64,000 nt of DNA, taken from the NCBI GenBank assembly GCA_963726405.1, contig CAVSCF010000006.1, positions 186,001 through 250,000 of the forward strand. The letters are read 5' to 3'. The DNA is from JAOUJD01 sp963726405 (GTDB lineage: Bacteria > Pseudomonadota > Gammaproteobacteria > Burkholderiales > Burkholderiaceae_F). This document shows positions 17,607-26,029 of this stretch, one piece after another (positions within the stretch are counted from its first letter, which is position 1; the number at the start of each line of letters is the position of its first letter). The notes beneath the pieces were generated by a model. The model did no database searches, had not been told where the DNA came from, and saw only the letters and a program-made list of their open reading frames with translations. Both the position numbers and the translations under genes were made by a program.

Positions 17607-18136
17607 GGCAGCTTGCGGAAAGAGATCAGCACTTCGCCGACGCGCACGCCGAAGAAGGACATCACCGCGCGGTTGAGCATCACGCGGTCGTCGATCAGGA
17701 ACATCCAGTCGTCGAACGCCACCTTGTAGCGTCCGCTGTCGGTCGCGAGGTCGAGGGTGTAGCGCCAGTTCAGCGCGTTGCCTGCGACGACGCCCTGCGC
17801 TTCGCCGATGACGTCGGGCGCCGTGCCGATCCAGCGCGAGCCATCGGCCGCGGTGCGACGCAGCGTCCAGACCCGCCGCTCTTTCTTGCCGTCGGACCAC
17901 GTGAAGTCCTCGTCGAGCGTGCCGACGTCGCCGCTCCATGTCGCGCGGATCAGCACGACGAAGCGGCGCTGCACTTCGCCGCCGCGGTCGAGCACCATGC
18001 CGTGGCCTTCCAGCGTGCCGGCGAAGTAGCGCGCAAGGTCGAGCGCGGGCTGCTCCTTGCGATAGACCTGCGGATCGACCGAAGAACAGCCGGCGAGCAG
18101 GACGAGACTGAGCAGCGCGAAAAGGCGGGCGAACAT
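17603..18136 (-). CDS. DUF3833-family lipoprotein
   Basis: A 177-residue lipoprotein with lipobox L-L-A-G-C at residues 13–17 followed by S-S, so probably anchored in the outer membrane. The body matches the DUF3833 pattern: F-A-G-T-L-E-G-H-G, R-F-V-V, W-R-Y, and L-N-R-A-V-M-S-F-F-G-V-R-V-G. The fold is unknown to me. DUF3833 genes commonly sit with cyclopropane-synthase-like, DUF1365 and chalcone-isomerase-like genes, as here. Eight bases downstream of the MFS gene and overlapping the SDR start. Confidence 0.85.
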   Translation of the reverse strand: MFARLFALLSLVLLAGCSSVDPQVYRKEQPALDLARYFAGTLEGHGMVLDRGGEVQRRFVVLIRATWSGDVGTLDEDFTWSDGKKERRVWTLRRTAADGSRWIGTAPDVIGEAQGVVAGNALNWRYTLDLATDSGRYKVAFDDWMFLIDDRVMLNRAVMSFFGVRVGEVLISFRKLP

Positions 18137-18144
18137 GGACGGTC

Positions 18145-19437
18145 CTAGCAACGGTGCCGGCGCCACGCGATGAGCAGGAGGGCGGCGGCGGCGAGTTTGA
18201 GAAGGCAGGGGAGCACCGCGTAGGCGAGGGCGAGTGCGTTCAGCGCCGACGGCTCGCGGGCGCCCGGCGTGTAGCCGAGCGCTTCCAGCACGGGCAGCGC
18301 GAGCCCCGCGGCGAGCGCGAGGTTCATCTTGTTGGCGAAGTTCCACAGGCCGAAGTACGCGCCCTCATGCGCGCCGGTGTGGCCGCTGCGCTCGATGACG
18401 CGGGCCAGCAACGCGGGCGGCAGCGCGAGGTCCGCTCCGAGGGCCAGTCCGGACAGCGCGCAGATGAGCGCGAAGGCGGCGTAGTCGCCCGGACCGACCG
18501 CGTAGGCCCACGCGAACGTGCAGATGGCGAGCGCCATGCCGGCGAGCCAGGTCGCGTGCAGACCCCAGCGGTGGGCCAGCCGCGCCCACAAGGGCATGCC
18601 GCAGGCCGCGGTGACGAAGTAGAGCGCGAGCAGGACACCCGAGTGCTTCGCGAGCTGCAGGCGGTCGGCCACGTAGAACAGCACCAGCGAGGCCGGGATG
18701 GCGGCCGCGATGCCGTTGGCCACGAAGATGGCGAGCAGCCAGCGAAAGCCGCGCTCGGACAGCGGCGCAGCGATCGAACGCCATGGCGATACGCGCGCGG
18801 GCGTCGCGACGACCGGGGGCCGCGGCGCGCGCCGCACCAGCGTCACCAATGCGACCGCCAGCGTGGCGAGGAACAGTGCAATCAGCGCGTGCGCTCCCCA
18901 CGTGGACAGCAGCGACGCCAGGATCACGCCGACCAGGCCGAAGCCTTCGCGCCATGCGGTGACGCGCGCGCGGCCGCTGTCGTCGTCCGCGAGCCGCGCG
19001 CCCCACGCCTGGTAGGCGATCGTGGCCAGCGAATAGCCGAGCGTCGCGGCGATCAGGGTGCCGGTCAACCAGGCGGTGGCGCCGCCCGACGACAGTTGTT
19101 CGAGCGGAGAGAACAGCAGCACATAACCGACCGCCAGCGCGGGGATCGCCAGCAGCAGCGGCCGCAGGTAGTCGCCGCCGGAGCGGTCCACCCAGGCGCC
19201 CAGCAGTGGATCGACGATGGCGTCGAGCACGCGGGTTCCGAGCAGAACCGCGCCGATGGTCGACAGCGCGAGTCCCGTCGTGGTGGCATAGAAGGGAGGC
19301 ACCAGCACGTAGACCGGCAGCGCCATCATCGTCAGCGGCAGCGCGAACAGGCTGTACGCGAACAGATCCGCCGACACGATCGCCCCCGGCCGCGCACGCG
19401 CAGGCGCGGTCGCGCCGATGTCGGCGAGCGCGGTCAC
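18145..19437 (-). CDS. MFS transporter (GPH/MFS_2-like)
   Basis: A 430-residue membrane protein with about twelve hydrophobic helices. The N-terminal half has G-T-R-V-L-D-A-I-V-D-P-L-L-G-A-W-V-D-R, the hallmark loop of the glycoside-pentoside-hexuronide/MFS_2 group, and the second half has G-L-W-N-F-A-N-K-M-N-L. MFS_2 members include lipid and lysolipid carriers as well as sugar symporters. Embedded in the lipid operon, overlapping the chalcone-isomerase-like gene by four bases, so a lipid-linked substrate is the best guess. Confidence 0.8.
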   Translation of the reverse strand: MTALADIGATAPARARPGAIVSADLFAYSLFALPLTMMALPVYVLVPPFYATTTGLALSTIGAVLLGTRVLDAIVDPLLGAWVDRSGGDYLRPLLLAIPALAVGYVLLFSPLEQLSSGGATAWLTGTLIAATLGYSLATIAYQAWGARLADDDSGRARVTAWREGFGLVGVILASLLSTWGAHALIALFLATLAVALVTLVRRAPRPPVVATPARVSPWRSIAAPLSERGFRWLLAIFVANGIAAAIPASLVLFYVADRLQLAKHSGVLLALYFVTAACGMPLWARLAHRWGLHATWLAGMALAICTFAWAYAVGPGDYAAFALICALSGLALGADLALPPALLARVIERSGHTGAHEGAYFGLWNFANKMNLALAAGLALPVLEALGYTPGAREPSALNALALAYAVLPCLLKLAAAALLLIAWRRHRC

Positions 19438-19976
19438 AGCGCCTGCTTCAGCAGGCTCGCCCGCAGTTCCGGAGCGGTGGTGCGCGCGTCAAGCCAGATC
19501 GCGAAGAACGCGGGGCCGAAGGCGGGATCGTCGATGCGTCCGAGCAAGCGGCCGTCGAGGTAGAACTCGGCGCCGCGCCCGGGAACGTTGATGCCGGACA
19601 GCTGCTGCCCGGCCCGCACGTCCGGAAAGAGCGCGGTCATCGCCTGCAGCCAGCGCGTGCGCTGGTCCGCGGTGCCCAGGCCGAGCCGACCGATCTCGCT
19701 GTCGCTGCGTTCCGCGATCGCGCGGCCGTTCAGCTTGCGCGCGTAGGTGAGCTCGAGCGCGAACGGGTGGTCGGCGAACCGGTAAACATCGAAGCCCGCT
19801 CGCGGCACGAACAGGCGCGCGTCGTAGACGTGCAGCCCGAACCACGTGAGGCGGCCGCTGCCCGCGGGCCTCGCGTCGTCGCCGAGCGCGCGATCGACGT
19901 GCCGGGGCACATCGGCCTGGGCCGGTGCGGCAACCCCGAGCGCAAGCGCGAGGGCAAGGGCGACGGCGCTACGCAT
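19434..19976 (-). CDS. Chalcone isomerase-like exported protein
   Basis: A 180-residue protein with a cleavable signal peptide (about residues 1–21, ending A-Q-A) and a chalcone-isomerase-like domain: G-L-H-V-Y-D-A-R-L-F at about 47–56, a fatty-acid-pocket type middle, and F-A-I-W-L-D near the C-terminus. Bacterial members of this family have no proven flavonoid role; related chalcone-isomerase-fold proteins bind fatty acids. It overlaps the upstream methyltransferase by eight bases and the MFS gene by four, so it belongs to the lipid operon. Confidence 0.85.
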   Translation of the reverse strand: MRSAVALALALALGVAAPAQADVPRHVDRALGDDARPAGSGRLTWFGLHVYDARLFVPRAGFDVYRFADHPFALELTYARKLNGRAIAERSDSEIGRLGLGTADQRTRWLQAMTALFPDVRAGQQLSGINVPGRGAEFYLDGRLLGRIDDPAFGPAFFAIWLDARTTAPELRASLLKQAL

Positions 19977-21204
19977 GCGCGAGCGTGTACTGGACCACGT
20001 CCGTGTTGCGGCGAGCGAAAGCGGCTTCGCAGTACGCGAGATAGAAGTCCCAGATGCGGATGAAGCGGTCGTCGAATCCGAGCGCCCGGACGGCGTCGCG
20101 CTGCGCCTGGAAGCGCTGGCGCCACGTCGCCAGGGTGCGCGCGTAGTCGAAGCCGAAAGCGTGCTGGTCGACCACCGCGAGGCCGGCGCGCTCCGCCGCG
20201 CGCCTGAAGGCGGAAGGCGACGGCAGCATGCCTCCGGGAAAGATGTACTGCTGGATGAAGTCCGTGCCGACGCGATAGCGCTCGAAGAGTTCGTCCGCGA
20301 TGACGATCGTCTGCACGCACGCGCGCCCCTGCGGCGCCAGGCAGCGCTTCAAGGTGGCGAAGTACGACGGCCAGTACGCCTCGCCCACGGCTTCGAACAT
20401 CTCGATCGACGCAATGCCGTCGTACTGTCCGGTCTCCTCGCGGTAGTCCTGCAGCCGCAGGATCGATCCGTCTCCCAGCGGCGCGAGGCGCGTGCGCGCG
20501 TACTCGAGTTGCTCCGTCGAGAGCGTGAGGCCGGTGACCTCGTGGCCGGCGCGCCGCGCGATCTCGGCGAAGCCGCCCCAGCCGCAGCCGATCTCCAGGA
20601 TGCGAGCGCCGGGACGCAACTGCATTTCATCGAGGACGCGGCGGTACTTCGCCACCTGGCCTTCGATCAGCGCGCTGTCCGAGAGCGGAAGGTGCGGCGT
20701 GCTGTGGGTCGGCAACAGGGCGCTCGAATACGACATCGTCGGATCGAGCCAGAGCGCGTAGAAGTCGTTGCCGAGGTCGTAGTGCGCGTGGATATTCCGC
20801 CGGGCCTGTGCCCGGGTGTTGCGGTTCAGCAGGTGACGCAGTCGGTGGACGAGGCGGCCGGCGAAGGTGCCGTAGATCAGGCGGTCGACGGCCTCGCGGT
20901 TGCGCAGGAAGAACGTGAGCAGCCGCGCGAGATCATTTGTGGTCCAGTCACCTGCGATATAGCCTTCGGCGAAGCCGATGTCGCCGCTCGCAAGCGCCGA
21001 GCGCACGGCGTTCCAGCTGTTGAGCCGGAGATCCGCCGGGTGGGCGTCGCCGCCTGCACCGAAGCTCGCGCGCTGGCCGTCGGGAAAGCGGACGTCGAGC
21101 CGTCCGTTCTGCAGGTTGTCCAGCAGGCGCAGCGCGAAACGTCCGTGCGCGGGAAAGTTGGAGGTATCGATACTGCCGGCGTAGGGAAGGACGAGTTCGT
21201 TCAT
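19969..21204 (-). CDS. Cyclopropane-fatty-acyl-phospholipid synthase family methyltransferase
   Basis: A 411-residue SAM-dependent enzyme of the mycolic acid/CFA synthase family: N-terminal lipid-handling region, H-Y-D-L-G-N-D-F-Y at about 140–148, Y-S-S-A-L-L, then the SAM site I-L-E-I-G-C-G-W-G-G-F-A and Q-T-I-V-I. It transfers a methyl carbon to an unsaturated acyl chain of membrane phospholipid. In the neighbourhood seen here, relatives (CfaB/UfaM-like) make methylated unsaturated chains on the way to furan fatty acids. The ATG at 21204 was chosen; a TTG four codons upstream overlapping the DUF1365 stop is possible. Symbol withheld because cfa and ufaM activities cannot be separated by eye. 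Confidence 0.85.
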   Translation of the reverse strand: MNELVLPYAGSIDTSNFPAHGRFALRLLDNLQNGRLDVRFPDGQRASFGAGGDAHPADLRLNSWNAVRSALASGDIGFAEGYIAGDWTTNDLARLLTFFLRNREAVDRLIYGTFAGRLVHRLRHLLNRNTRAQARRNIHAHYDLGNDFYALWLDPTMSYSSALLPTHSTPHLPLSDSALIEGQVAKYRRVLDEMQLRPGARILEIGCGWGGFAEIARRAGHEVTGLTLSTEQLEYARTRLAPLGDGSILRLQDYREETGQYDGIASIEMFEAVGEAYWPSYFATLKRCLAPQGRACVQTIVIADELFERYRVGTDFIQQYIFPGGMLPSPSAFRRAAERAGLAVVDQHAFGFDYARTLATWRQRFQAQRDAVRALGFDDRFIRIWDFYLAYCEAAFARRNTDVVQYTLAHA

Positions 21205-21212
21205 CGATCGAT

Positions 21213-22004
21213 TCAACGGGTCATCGGGGTGACGGGTTCGGCCGGCGGGGCCGGCTTGGAAAAGAACGGCACGCGCTTGGCGAACAGTTTCAGCGCCTGC
21301 CAGTGAATCCGTGCGATCACGCCGAGCGTGAATGCCGGATAGCCGAGCAGCGCGCGCAGCAGCGCGCGGTCGGTGAGAGGTTCCAGCGTGCCGGACAGCG
21401 CGGTCTGCAGCAGTGGACCGTCACTGGCGTCGTGATCGATGCGCCCGACGAAGCGGGCCGGTTCCGCGCCGGTCAGCATGAAGCGGAAGCGGTAGCGGCC
21501 GTCGATCGCGCAGAAGGGCGAGACATGGAACACCTTGCGCGCTACCAGTTCCTCGCCCCAGGCGAGCGGTCGCCCGTCCTCGTGCGCGAGCAGGTAGCAG
21601 TGGCGCTCGCCGAAGGTGTTGTTGACCTCGCAGACGATGGCCCGCAACGCGCCGTCGGCGCGGTGCGCGAACCAGAAACTCACCGGATTGAAAACGTAGC
21701 CGAAGACCCGCGGGAACGTGTGCAGCCACACTTCGCCGAGCGCGTCGTCGATGCCGTGCTCCGCGAGCAGGCCGTCGATCCACGTGAGCAAGGGGCGGCC
21801 GTCGCCGTGATCGCGGTCCAGTACCGCCATGGGGGCCCGGCGATTGATGCCGAGCATGCGCGACGACCACGGCCGTGCGGCCAGCGAGCGCAACGGCAGG
21901 CGCAGGAAGTAGGCGCCGTACCGGAAGCGGTTCGCGGCGGGCCGCAGACGTGCATGACGCACCTGGCCGAAACCGATCAGCGGCGTGACGTGGCTGGGTT
22001 CCAT
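21213..22004 (-). CDS. DUF1365-family protein
   Basis: A 263-residue protein with the DUF1365 signatures R-H-A-R-L-R-P, F-L-R-L-P-L-R-S-L, P-R-V-F-G-Y-V-F-N-P-V-S-F-W and V-N-N-T-F-G-E-R-H-C-Y. The biochemical function is not established to my knowledge, but the family almost always sits between a flavin amine-oxidase-like gene and a CFA-synthase-like gene, exactly as here. ATG at 22004 preferred over an in-frame TTG five codons upstream. The methyltransferase ATG follows eight bases after this gene's stop. Confidence 0.85.
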   Translation of the reverse strand: MEPSHVTPLIGFGQVRHARLRPAANRFRYGAYFLRLPLRSLAARPWSSRMLGINRRAPMAVLDRDHGDGRPLLTWIDGLLAEHGIDDALGEVWLHTFPRVFGYVFNPVSFWFAHRADGALRAIVCEVNNTFGERHCYLLAHEDGRPLAWGEELVARKVFHVSPFCAIDGRYRFRFMLTGAEPARFVGRIDHDASDGPLLQTALSGTLEPLTDRALLRALLGYPAFTLGVIARIHWQALKLFAKRVPFFSKPAPPAEPVTPMTR

Positions 22005-22040
22005 CGAGATGTCGTCCAAGTCGGTCTGCGCGCGCCGATC

Positions 22041-23322
22041 TTAGGCGGCCAGGCGGCGGGACGTGCTCAGGCTGCGGATCGCCTCGGCCACGGCCAGTCC
22101 CGACTTCAGCCCGTCCTCGTGGAAGCCATAGCCGGTCCACGCACCCGCCAGCCACACCTGGCGGCGGCCCTGCACTTCCTCGAGCCTGCGCTGTGCGGCT
22201 ATCGCGGCGCCGTCGAAAATCGGATGCGCGTAGTCGAACTCGGCAATCACAGTGGCGGGATGCGGTTCCGTGACCGGGTTGAGGGTGAGCAGCACCGGCG
22301 TGGAGAAGGGCAGGGGCTGCAGCTTGTTCAGCAGGTACGTGACCGAGACGGCGGGCTCGGCGCCACCGTCGCTCATGTAATTCCAGGACGACCAGACTTT
22401 CCGCAGGCGGGGCATCAGTGCGGTGTCCGTATGAAGCACCGCCCGGTTGGGCTGGTACTTCACGGCCTGCAGCACGGTGCGCTCGGCCGGGTCGGCGTCG
22501 GACAGCAGGGCGAGCGACTGGTCGCTGTGGCAGGCGAGGATCACATGGTCGTAGCGCTCGGCGGCATGCTGGCTTTTCACCAGCACCTGGCCGGTCACCG
22601 CGTCGCGGCGGACCGAGAGCACCGGATCGCCCAGGCGCACGTCCGGGATGCGGCTCGCGATCCTGCGCACGTACTGCCGCGCGCCGCCGCGCACAGTGAA
22701 CCACTGCGGCCGGTTCTCGACCTGCAGCAGGCCGTGGTTGTCGCAGAAGCGGGCGAAGGTGGCGAGCGGGATACGCGAGCATGGTGGCCATCGGACACGA
22801 CCAGATCGCGGCCGCCATCGGCAGCAGGTACCAGCGCCGGAAGGCGTCGCCGTAGCGGCCGCGGTCGAGGAACTCGCCGAGCGAGAGGCCCTCGTCGCGC
22901 TCGGCGCCCTGCGCGATGCGGGTCGCTTCGGCGTTGAAGCGCAGGATGTCGCGGAGCATGCCGATGAAACGCGGCGACAGCGCGTTGCGCCGCTGCGCGA
23001 ACACCGCGTCCAGGTCCGTGCCGGCCCATTCGAGCCGGCGACCGCCGCGCTGCGCGACGCTGACGGCGAACGACATGTCGCTCTTCACCGTGGGGATCGA
23101 CAGGTCGTCGAACAGCCGGATCAGTTTCGGATAGGTGCGCTCGTTGTAGACGAGGAAGCCGGTGTCCACCCCGGCAGTCACGCCATCCAGCGTCACGTCG
23201 ACGGTGTTGGTGTGCCCGCCGAGGCGCAGCGCGCTTTCGTACAGGGTGATGCGGGCGTCCTCACCCAGGGCATGGGCGGCGCCGAGTCCGGAGATGCCGG
23301 AACCGATGATGGCGATCTTCAT
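22041..23322 (-). pseudogene. FAD/NAD(P)-dependent amine-oxidase-like oxidoreductase, one frameshift
   Basis: About 426 residues when joined. The N-terminal Rossmann motif is I-A-I-I-G-S-G-I-S-G-L-G-A-A, followed by G-G-H-T-N-T-V-D and V-D-T-G-F-L-V-Y-N. The C-terminal part has Y-D-H-V-I-L-A-C-H and the FAD-binding end W-L-A-G-A-W-T-G-Y-G-F-H-E-D-G. This family is the flavoprotein of the CFA/DUF1365 clusters, thought to oxidise or desaturate acyl chains. The reading frame breaks where codons for A-Y-P run into CCC (plus-strand ggg at 22768–22770): removing one C restores the protein, and the total length is 3n+1. First gene of the nine-gene run, 148 bases from folE2. Confidence 0.8.
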
Positions 23323-23340
23323 TCGCAAGGCCAGGTCGAG

Positions 23341-23353
23341 TTGTCACGGACGA
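23341..23353. promoter_or_regulatory. Degenerate copy of the LitR-gene palindrome
   Basis: TTGTC-ACG-GACGA lies about 20 bases upstream of the FAD oxidoreductase start. It has the same half-site spacing as the palindrome at 25001–25015 and one mismatch in the second arm. Suggestive of a shared regulator, but short enough to occur by chance. Confidence 0.3.
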
Positions 23354-23470
23354 GCGCCGACGGCGCCGTCCGGCCAGCTCCCTCACGAATTTCCGCCGTC
23401 GGTTTTTCCGGGCGTGCCCGGTGGCGGTTGGCGCGGGGCTCTCCTCCCCGCCGCGCGACCCTCTGCGGGG

Positions 23471-24274
23471 TCAGCGCGTCTTGCGCTTGTCGTGTTCGAT
23501 CAGCGCGTAGGCCGAATGATTGTGAATCGACTCGAAGTTCTCGGCTTCGACGATGTAGCTCACGATGCGGCTGTCCGCCGTCAGCGCGAGCGCGACGTCG
23601 CGTACCACGTCTTCCACGAACTTCGGGTTGGAGTACGCGCGTTCGGTGACGTACTTCTCGTCGGGCCGCTTCAGCAGGCCCCACAGTTCGCACGACGACG
23701 CCTCCTCCGCGATGCGGATCTGGTGCTCCACCGGCATCTCTTCGGACAGCTCGGCGGTGATCGAGATGTGCGCGCGCTGGTTGTGGGCGCCGAAATCGGC
23801 GACCTTCTTGCTGCAGGGGCACAGGCTTGTCACCGGCACCACCACCTTCTGGCGGAAGCGCGTGCCGCTGTCGGCGCGCTCGGCGAGCAGCGTCAGCTGA
23901 TAGTCCATGAGGCTCTCGACGCCGGATATCGGAGCGGCCTTCAGCACGAAGAAGGGCAGGCGCAACTCGATCATCCCGGTGGTGGCGTCAAGCCGCGCGA
24001 GCATCCGGTCCAGCAGCGTGATTGCCGTGTTCATCGCGAGCGGCTGCTGATGGGTCTGCAGCACGTCGATGAAGCGCGACATGTGCGTGCCCTTCTGGTG
24101 CGCGGGAAGGCCGACGTACATGTCGATCGACGCGACCGAAGGCTGCGGGCCGCGCGTGGTCGCCACCATCACAGGGTGGGCCAGCGACTTGACGCCTACG
24201 CGCTGAATCGCCAGGTTGCGCCGGTCGGCGCTGGCCTGGACATCCGGCAGGTACATGTTGTCGGGTGCGTTCAT
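23471..24274 (-). CDS. folE2: GTP cyclohydrolase FolE2 (type IB)
   Basis: A 267-residue type IB GTP cyclohydrolase: [10 protein letters not shown], the conserved S-L-C-P-C-S-K-K metal-site segment, and the H-N-Q-R-A-H and [10 protein letters not shown] motifs. It converts GTP to 7,8-dihydroneopterin triphosphate, the first step of folate (and queuosine) synthesis, and unlike FolE uses various divalent metals. It lies 40 bases downstream of the glutathione peroxidase gene, on the same strand as the lipid operon. Light-induced folE genes are known from LitR-type regulons, where folates can serve photolyases. Confidence 0.92.
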   Translation of the reverse strand: MNAPDNMYLPDVQASADRRNLAIQRVGVKSLAHPVMVATTRGPQPSVASIDMYVGLPAHQKGTHMSRFIDVLQTHQQPLAMNTAITLLDRMLARLDATTGMIELRLPFFVLKAAPISGVESLMDYQLTLLAERADSGTRFRQKVVVPVTSLCPCSKKVADFGAHNQRAHISITAELSEEMPVEHQIRIAEEASSCELWGLLKRPDEKYVTERAYSNPKFVEDVVRDVALALTADSRIVSYIVEAENFESIHNHSAYALIEHDKRKTR

Positions 24275-24314
24275 GGTCAAGGGCGCATTGTCGCCCAACT
24301 TCGGACGGTCTTCC

Positions 24315-24899
24315 TCAGTTGGCGCCGAGTGCGGCCTCGATCTCCTTCGTGAGTTGCCGGTCCATCGGCTCCACCTTGCTCGGGAACGCCTTGACCACGC
24401 GACCCTGCCGGTCGACCAGGTATTTGTGGAAATTCCACTTGGGCGGCTGACCGGTGGCACTGGCGAGGGCGGCAAAGAGCGGATTCGCTTTCTCGCCCCG
24501 CACGGACGTCTTCGCGAACATCGGGAACTTCACGCCGTAGGTGTTGAAGCAGAACTCGGCGATCTCCTTGTTGTTCGTCTTCTCCTGGTTGCCGAAATCA
24601 CCGGACGGAAACCCGAGAACGACGAGCCCCTTCGGCCCGTAGAGGGCGTGCAGCTTTTCGAGCCCCTCGTACTGGGGCGTGAACCCGCAGTAGCTCGCCG
24701 TGTTCACGACCAGCAGCACCTTTCCCTTGTACTGGCAGAGATTCTGCGGCGTCTCGTCCTGCAGCTTCGGGAAGGTGTGCGAGAGCAGCGCGGGGCAGTC
24801 CTGCGAACTGCCTGCCTGGGCGATCGCGACCGGACTCACGACCAGGGTCGAGGCGAGAAGCCAACTGACGGTTACGCGCGCGACGGAAGCTGCTGTCAT
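24315..24899 (-). CDS. Exported glutathione peroxidase-family protein
   Basis: A 194-residue thiol peroxidase of the GPx family with a signal peptide (about residues 1–29, ending A-I-A-Q-A). The catalytic Cys is in [12 protein letters not shown], the Gln in G-D-F-G-N-Q-E, and the Trp in K-W-N-F-H-K, so the tetrad residues are present. It reduces hydrogen or lipid peroxides, probably with thioredoxin-like donors in the periplasm. ATG at 24899 places the signal peptide best; 24926 is an alternative. It is the first gene of the reverse-strand series, divergent from the LitR-like regulator, consistent with an oxidative or light-stress role. Confidence 0.85.
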   Translation of the reverse strand: MTAASVARVTVSWLLASTLVVSPVAIAQAGSSQDCPALLSHTFPKLQDETPQNLCQYKGKVLLVVNTASYCGFTPQYEGLEKLHALYGPKGLVVLGFPSGDFGNQEKTNNKEIAEFCFNTYGVKFPMFAKTSVRGEKANPLFAALASATGQPPKWNFHKYLVDRQGRVVKAFPSKVEPMDRQLTKEIEAALGAN

Positions 24900-25000
24900 G
24901 GAAAACCCGGAATTGAGCGCTGACATGAAAGGCGGATGACCACGGCGGCACGTTGACACAGGAGTGCCGCCAAACCGAAATATTGTACTTGAGTCGATGC

Positions 25001-25015
25001 TTTGTCTAGGACAAA
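25001..25015. promoter_or_regulatory. Perfect palindrome in front of the LitR-like gene
   Basis: TTTGTC-TAG-GACAAA has exact arms and ends eight bases before the regulator's ATG. A TTGTAC element lies at 24983–24988, so the two could be promoter and operator parts of the 100–125-base divergent control region shared with the glutathione peroxidase gene. An autoregulatory operator is the simplest reading. Confidence 0.5.
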
Positions 25016-25023
25016 ATGGCGGG

Positions 25024-25974
25024 ATGCGTTCAAACGGACCCCCCGTGATTTCCCGGCCCGCGCCGGCGATGCTTCCGATCGCCGCCGTCGAACGGGACAC
25101 CGGGCTGTCGAAGGACACGCTGCGCGTCTGGGAACGGCGCTACGGCTTTCCGCAGCCCTTGCGGGATGCCAATGGCGAACGGGTCTACCCGCACGACCAG
25201 GTCGAGAAACTGCGCCTGATCAAGCGGCTGATGGACCAGGGCCACCGCCCGGGCAAGATCGCCGAATGCTCGTCCGAGCAATTGCAGAGCCTCGCCGAGG
25301 CGGGGGGCGCAGCGACGCCGCCCGCGACCGAGTCGCTGTCTGACGACGTCTTGCGCGAACTCCTCGGGTTGGTGACGGCCCACCGGGTCGACGATCTGCG
25401 CAGGAACCTCGCGCGGCTGACCGTCAAGGTCGGGCTGGCTCACTTCGTCACCGGCGTGATCGCCCCTTTGACGACGCTGATCGGCGAACGGTGGGCGCGG
25501 GGTGAACTCGCGATCTTCGAGGAGCACCTGTACACGGAGTCCGTGCAGGCCGTGCTGCGCAACGCCATCGCGTCCATTCCTCACCCGGGCGATTCGCCGC
25601 GTGTTCTCCTGACGACGGTTCCCCAGGAGCCGCACGGGTTGGGGGTGCTGATGGCCGAAGCGATGTTCGCGCTCGAGGGCGCCCGCTGCATTTCGCTGGG
25701 CGTGCGCACGCCGGTGATGGAGATCGTGCGCGCCGCCGCGAGCCAGGAGGTGGACATCGTTGCGCTCTCGTATTCACCCGTCGTGAATCCATACCAGGTG
25801 GGCGAAAGCCTGAAGGAACTGCGGCTGCAGTTGCCCGACCGCGTCGAGCTGTGGGCCGGTGGTACGAGCCCGGTCCTGCATCGCCGTCCACCCGCCGGCG
25901 TGCGGGTGATCGGCGGCTTGCCGGACGTCGGGCCTGCCATCGGCGCCTGGCGCGACGGGCACCGGTCGAACTGA
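25024..25974 (+). CDS. litR: MerR-family B12-binding regulator, CarH/LitR photoreceptor type
   Basis: A 316-residue regulator. The MerR winged HTH covers about 15–85 (I-A-A-V-E-R-D-T-G-L and T-L-R-V-W-E-R-R-Y-G-F), followed by a four-helix cobalamin-cap domain (about 105–185) and a Rossmann B12-binding domain (about 190–312). It keeps the light-sensor signatures of CarH: W157, nine residues, then E167-H168, and E-P-H-G-L-G at 202–207 (ExHxxG), where His204 would be the lower cobalt ligand. CarH/LitR proteins repress in the dark with adenosylcobalamin and release DNA in light. It is divergent from the peroxidase–folE2–lipid gene series. ATG at 25024 was chosen (upstream ATG 24997 and GTG 24964 are in frame). 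Symbol by family. Confidence 0.85.
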   Translation: MRSNGPPVISRPAPAMLPIAAVERDTGLSKDTLRVWERRYGFPQPLRDANGERVYPHDQVEKLRLIKRLMDQGHRPGKIAECSSEQLQSLAEAGGAATPPATESLSDDVLRELLGLVTAHRVDDLRRNLARLTVKVGLAHFVTGVIAPLTTLIGERWARGELAIFEEHLYTESVQAVLRNAIASIPHPGDSPRVLLTTVPQEPHGLGVLMAEAMFALEGARCISLGVRTPVMEIVRAAASQEVDIVALSYSPVVNPYQVGESLKELRLQLPDRVELWAGGTSPVLHRRPPAGVRVIGGLPDVGPAIGAWRDGHRSN

Positions 25975-26029
25975 GCACACCGCACGATCCTTGCCCGACA
26001 ATGCCGAGGAACCCATCGCGGAGAACGTC

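Noticed and set aside
23414..23428. TTTTT followed by CCGGGC-GTG-CCCGG as a terminator
   Set aside because: The T run precedes rather than follows the stem on the + strand, and the other strand gives an A run, so it does not fit an intrinsic terminator in either direction.
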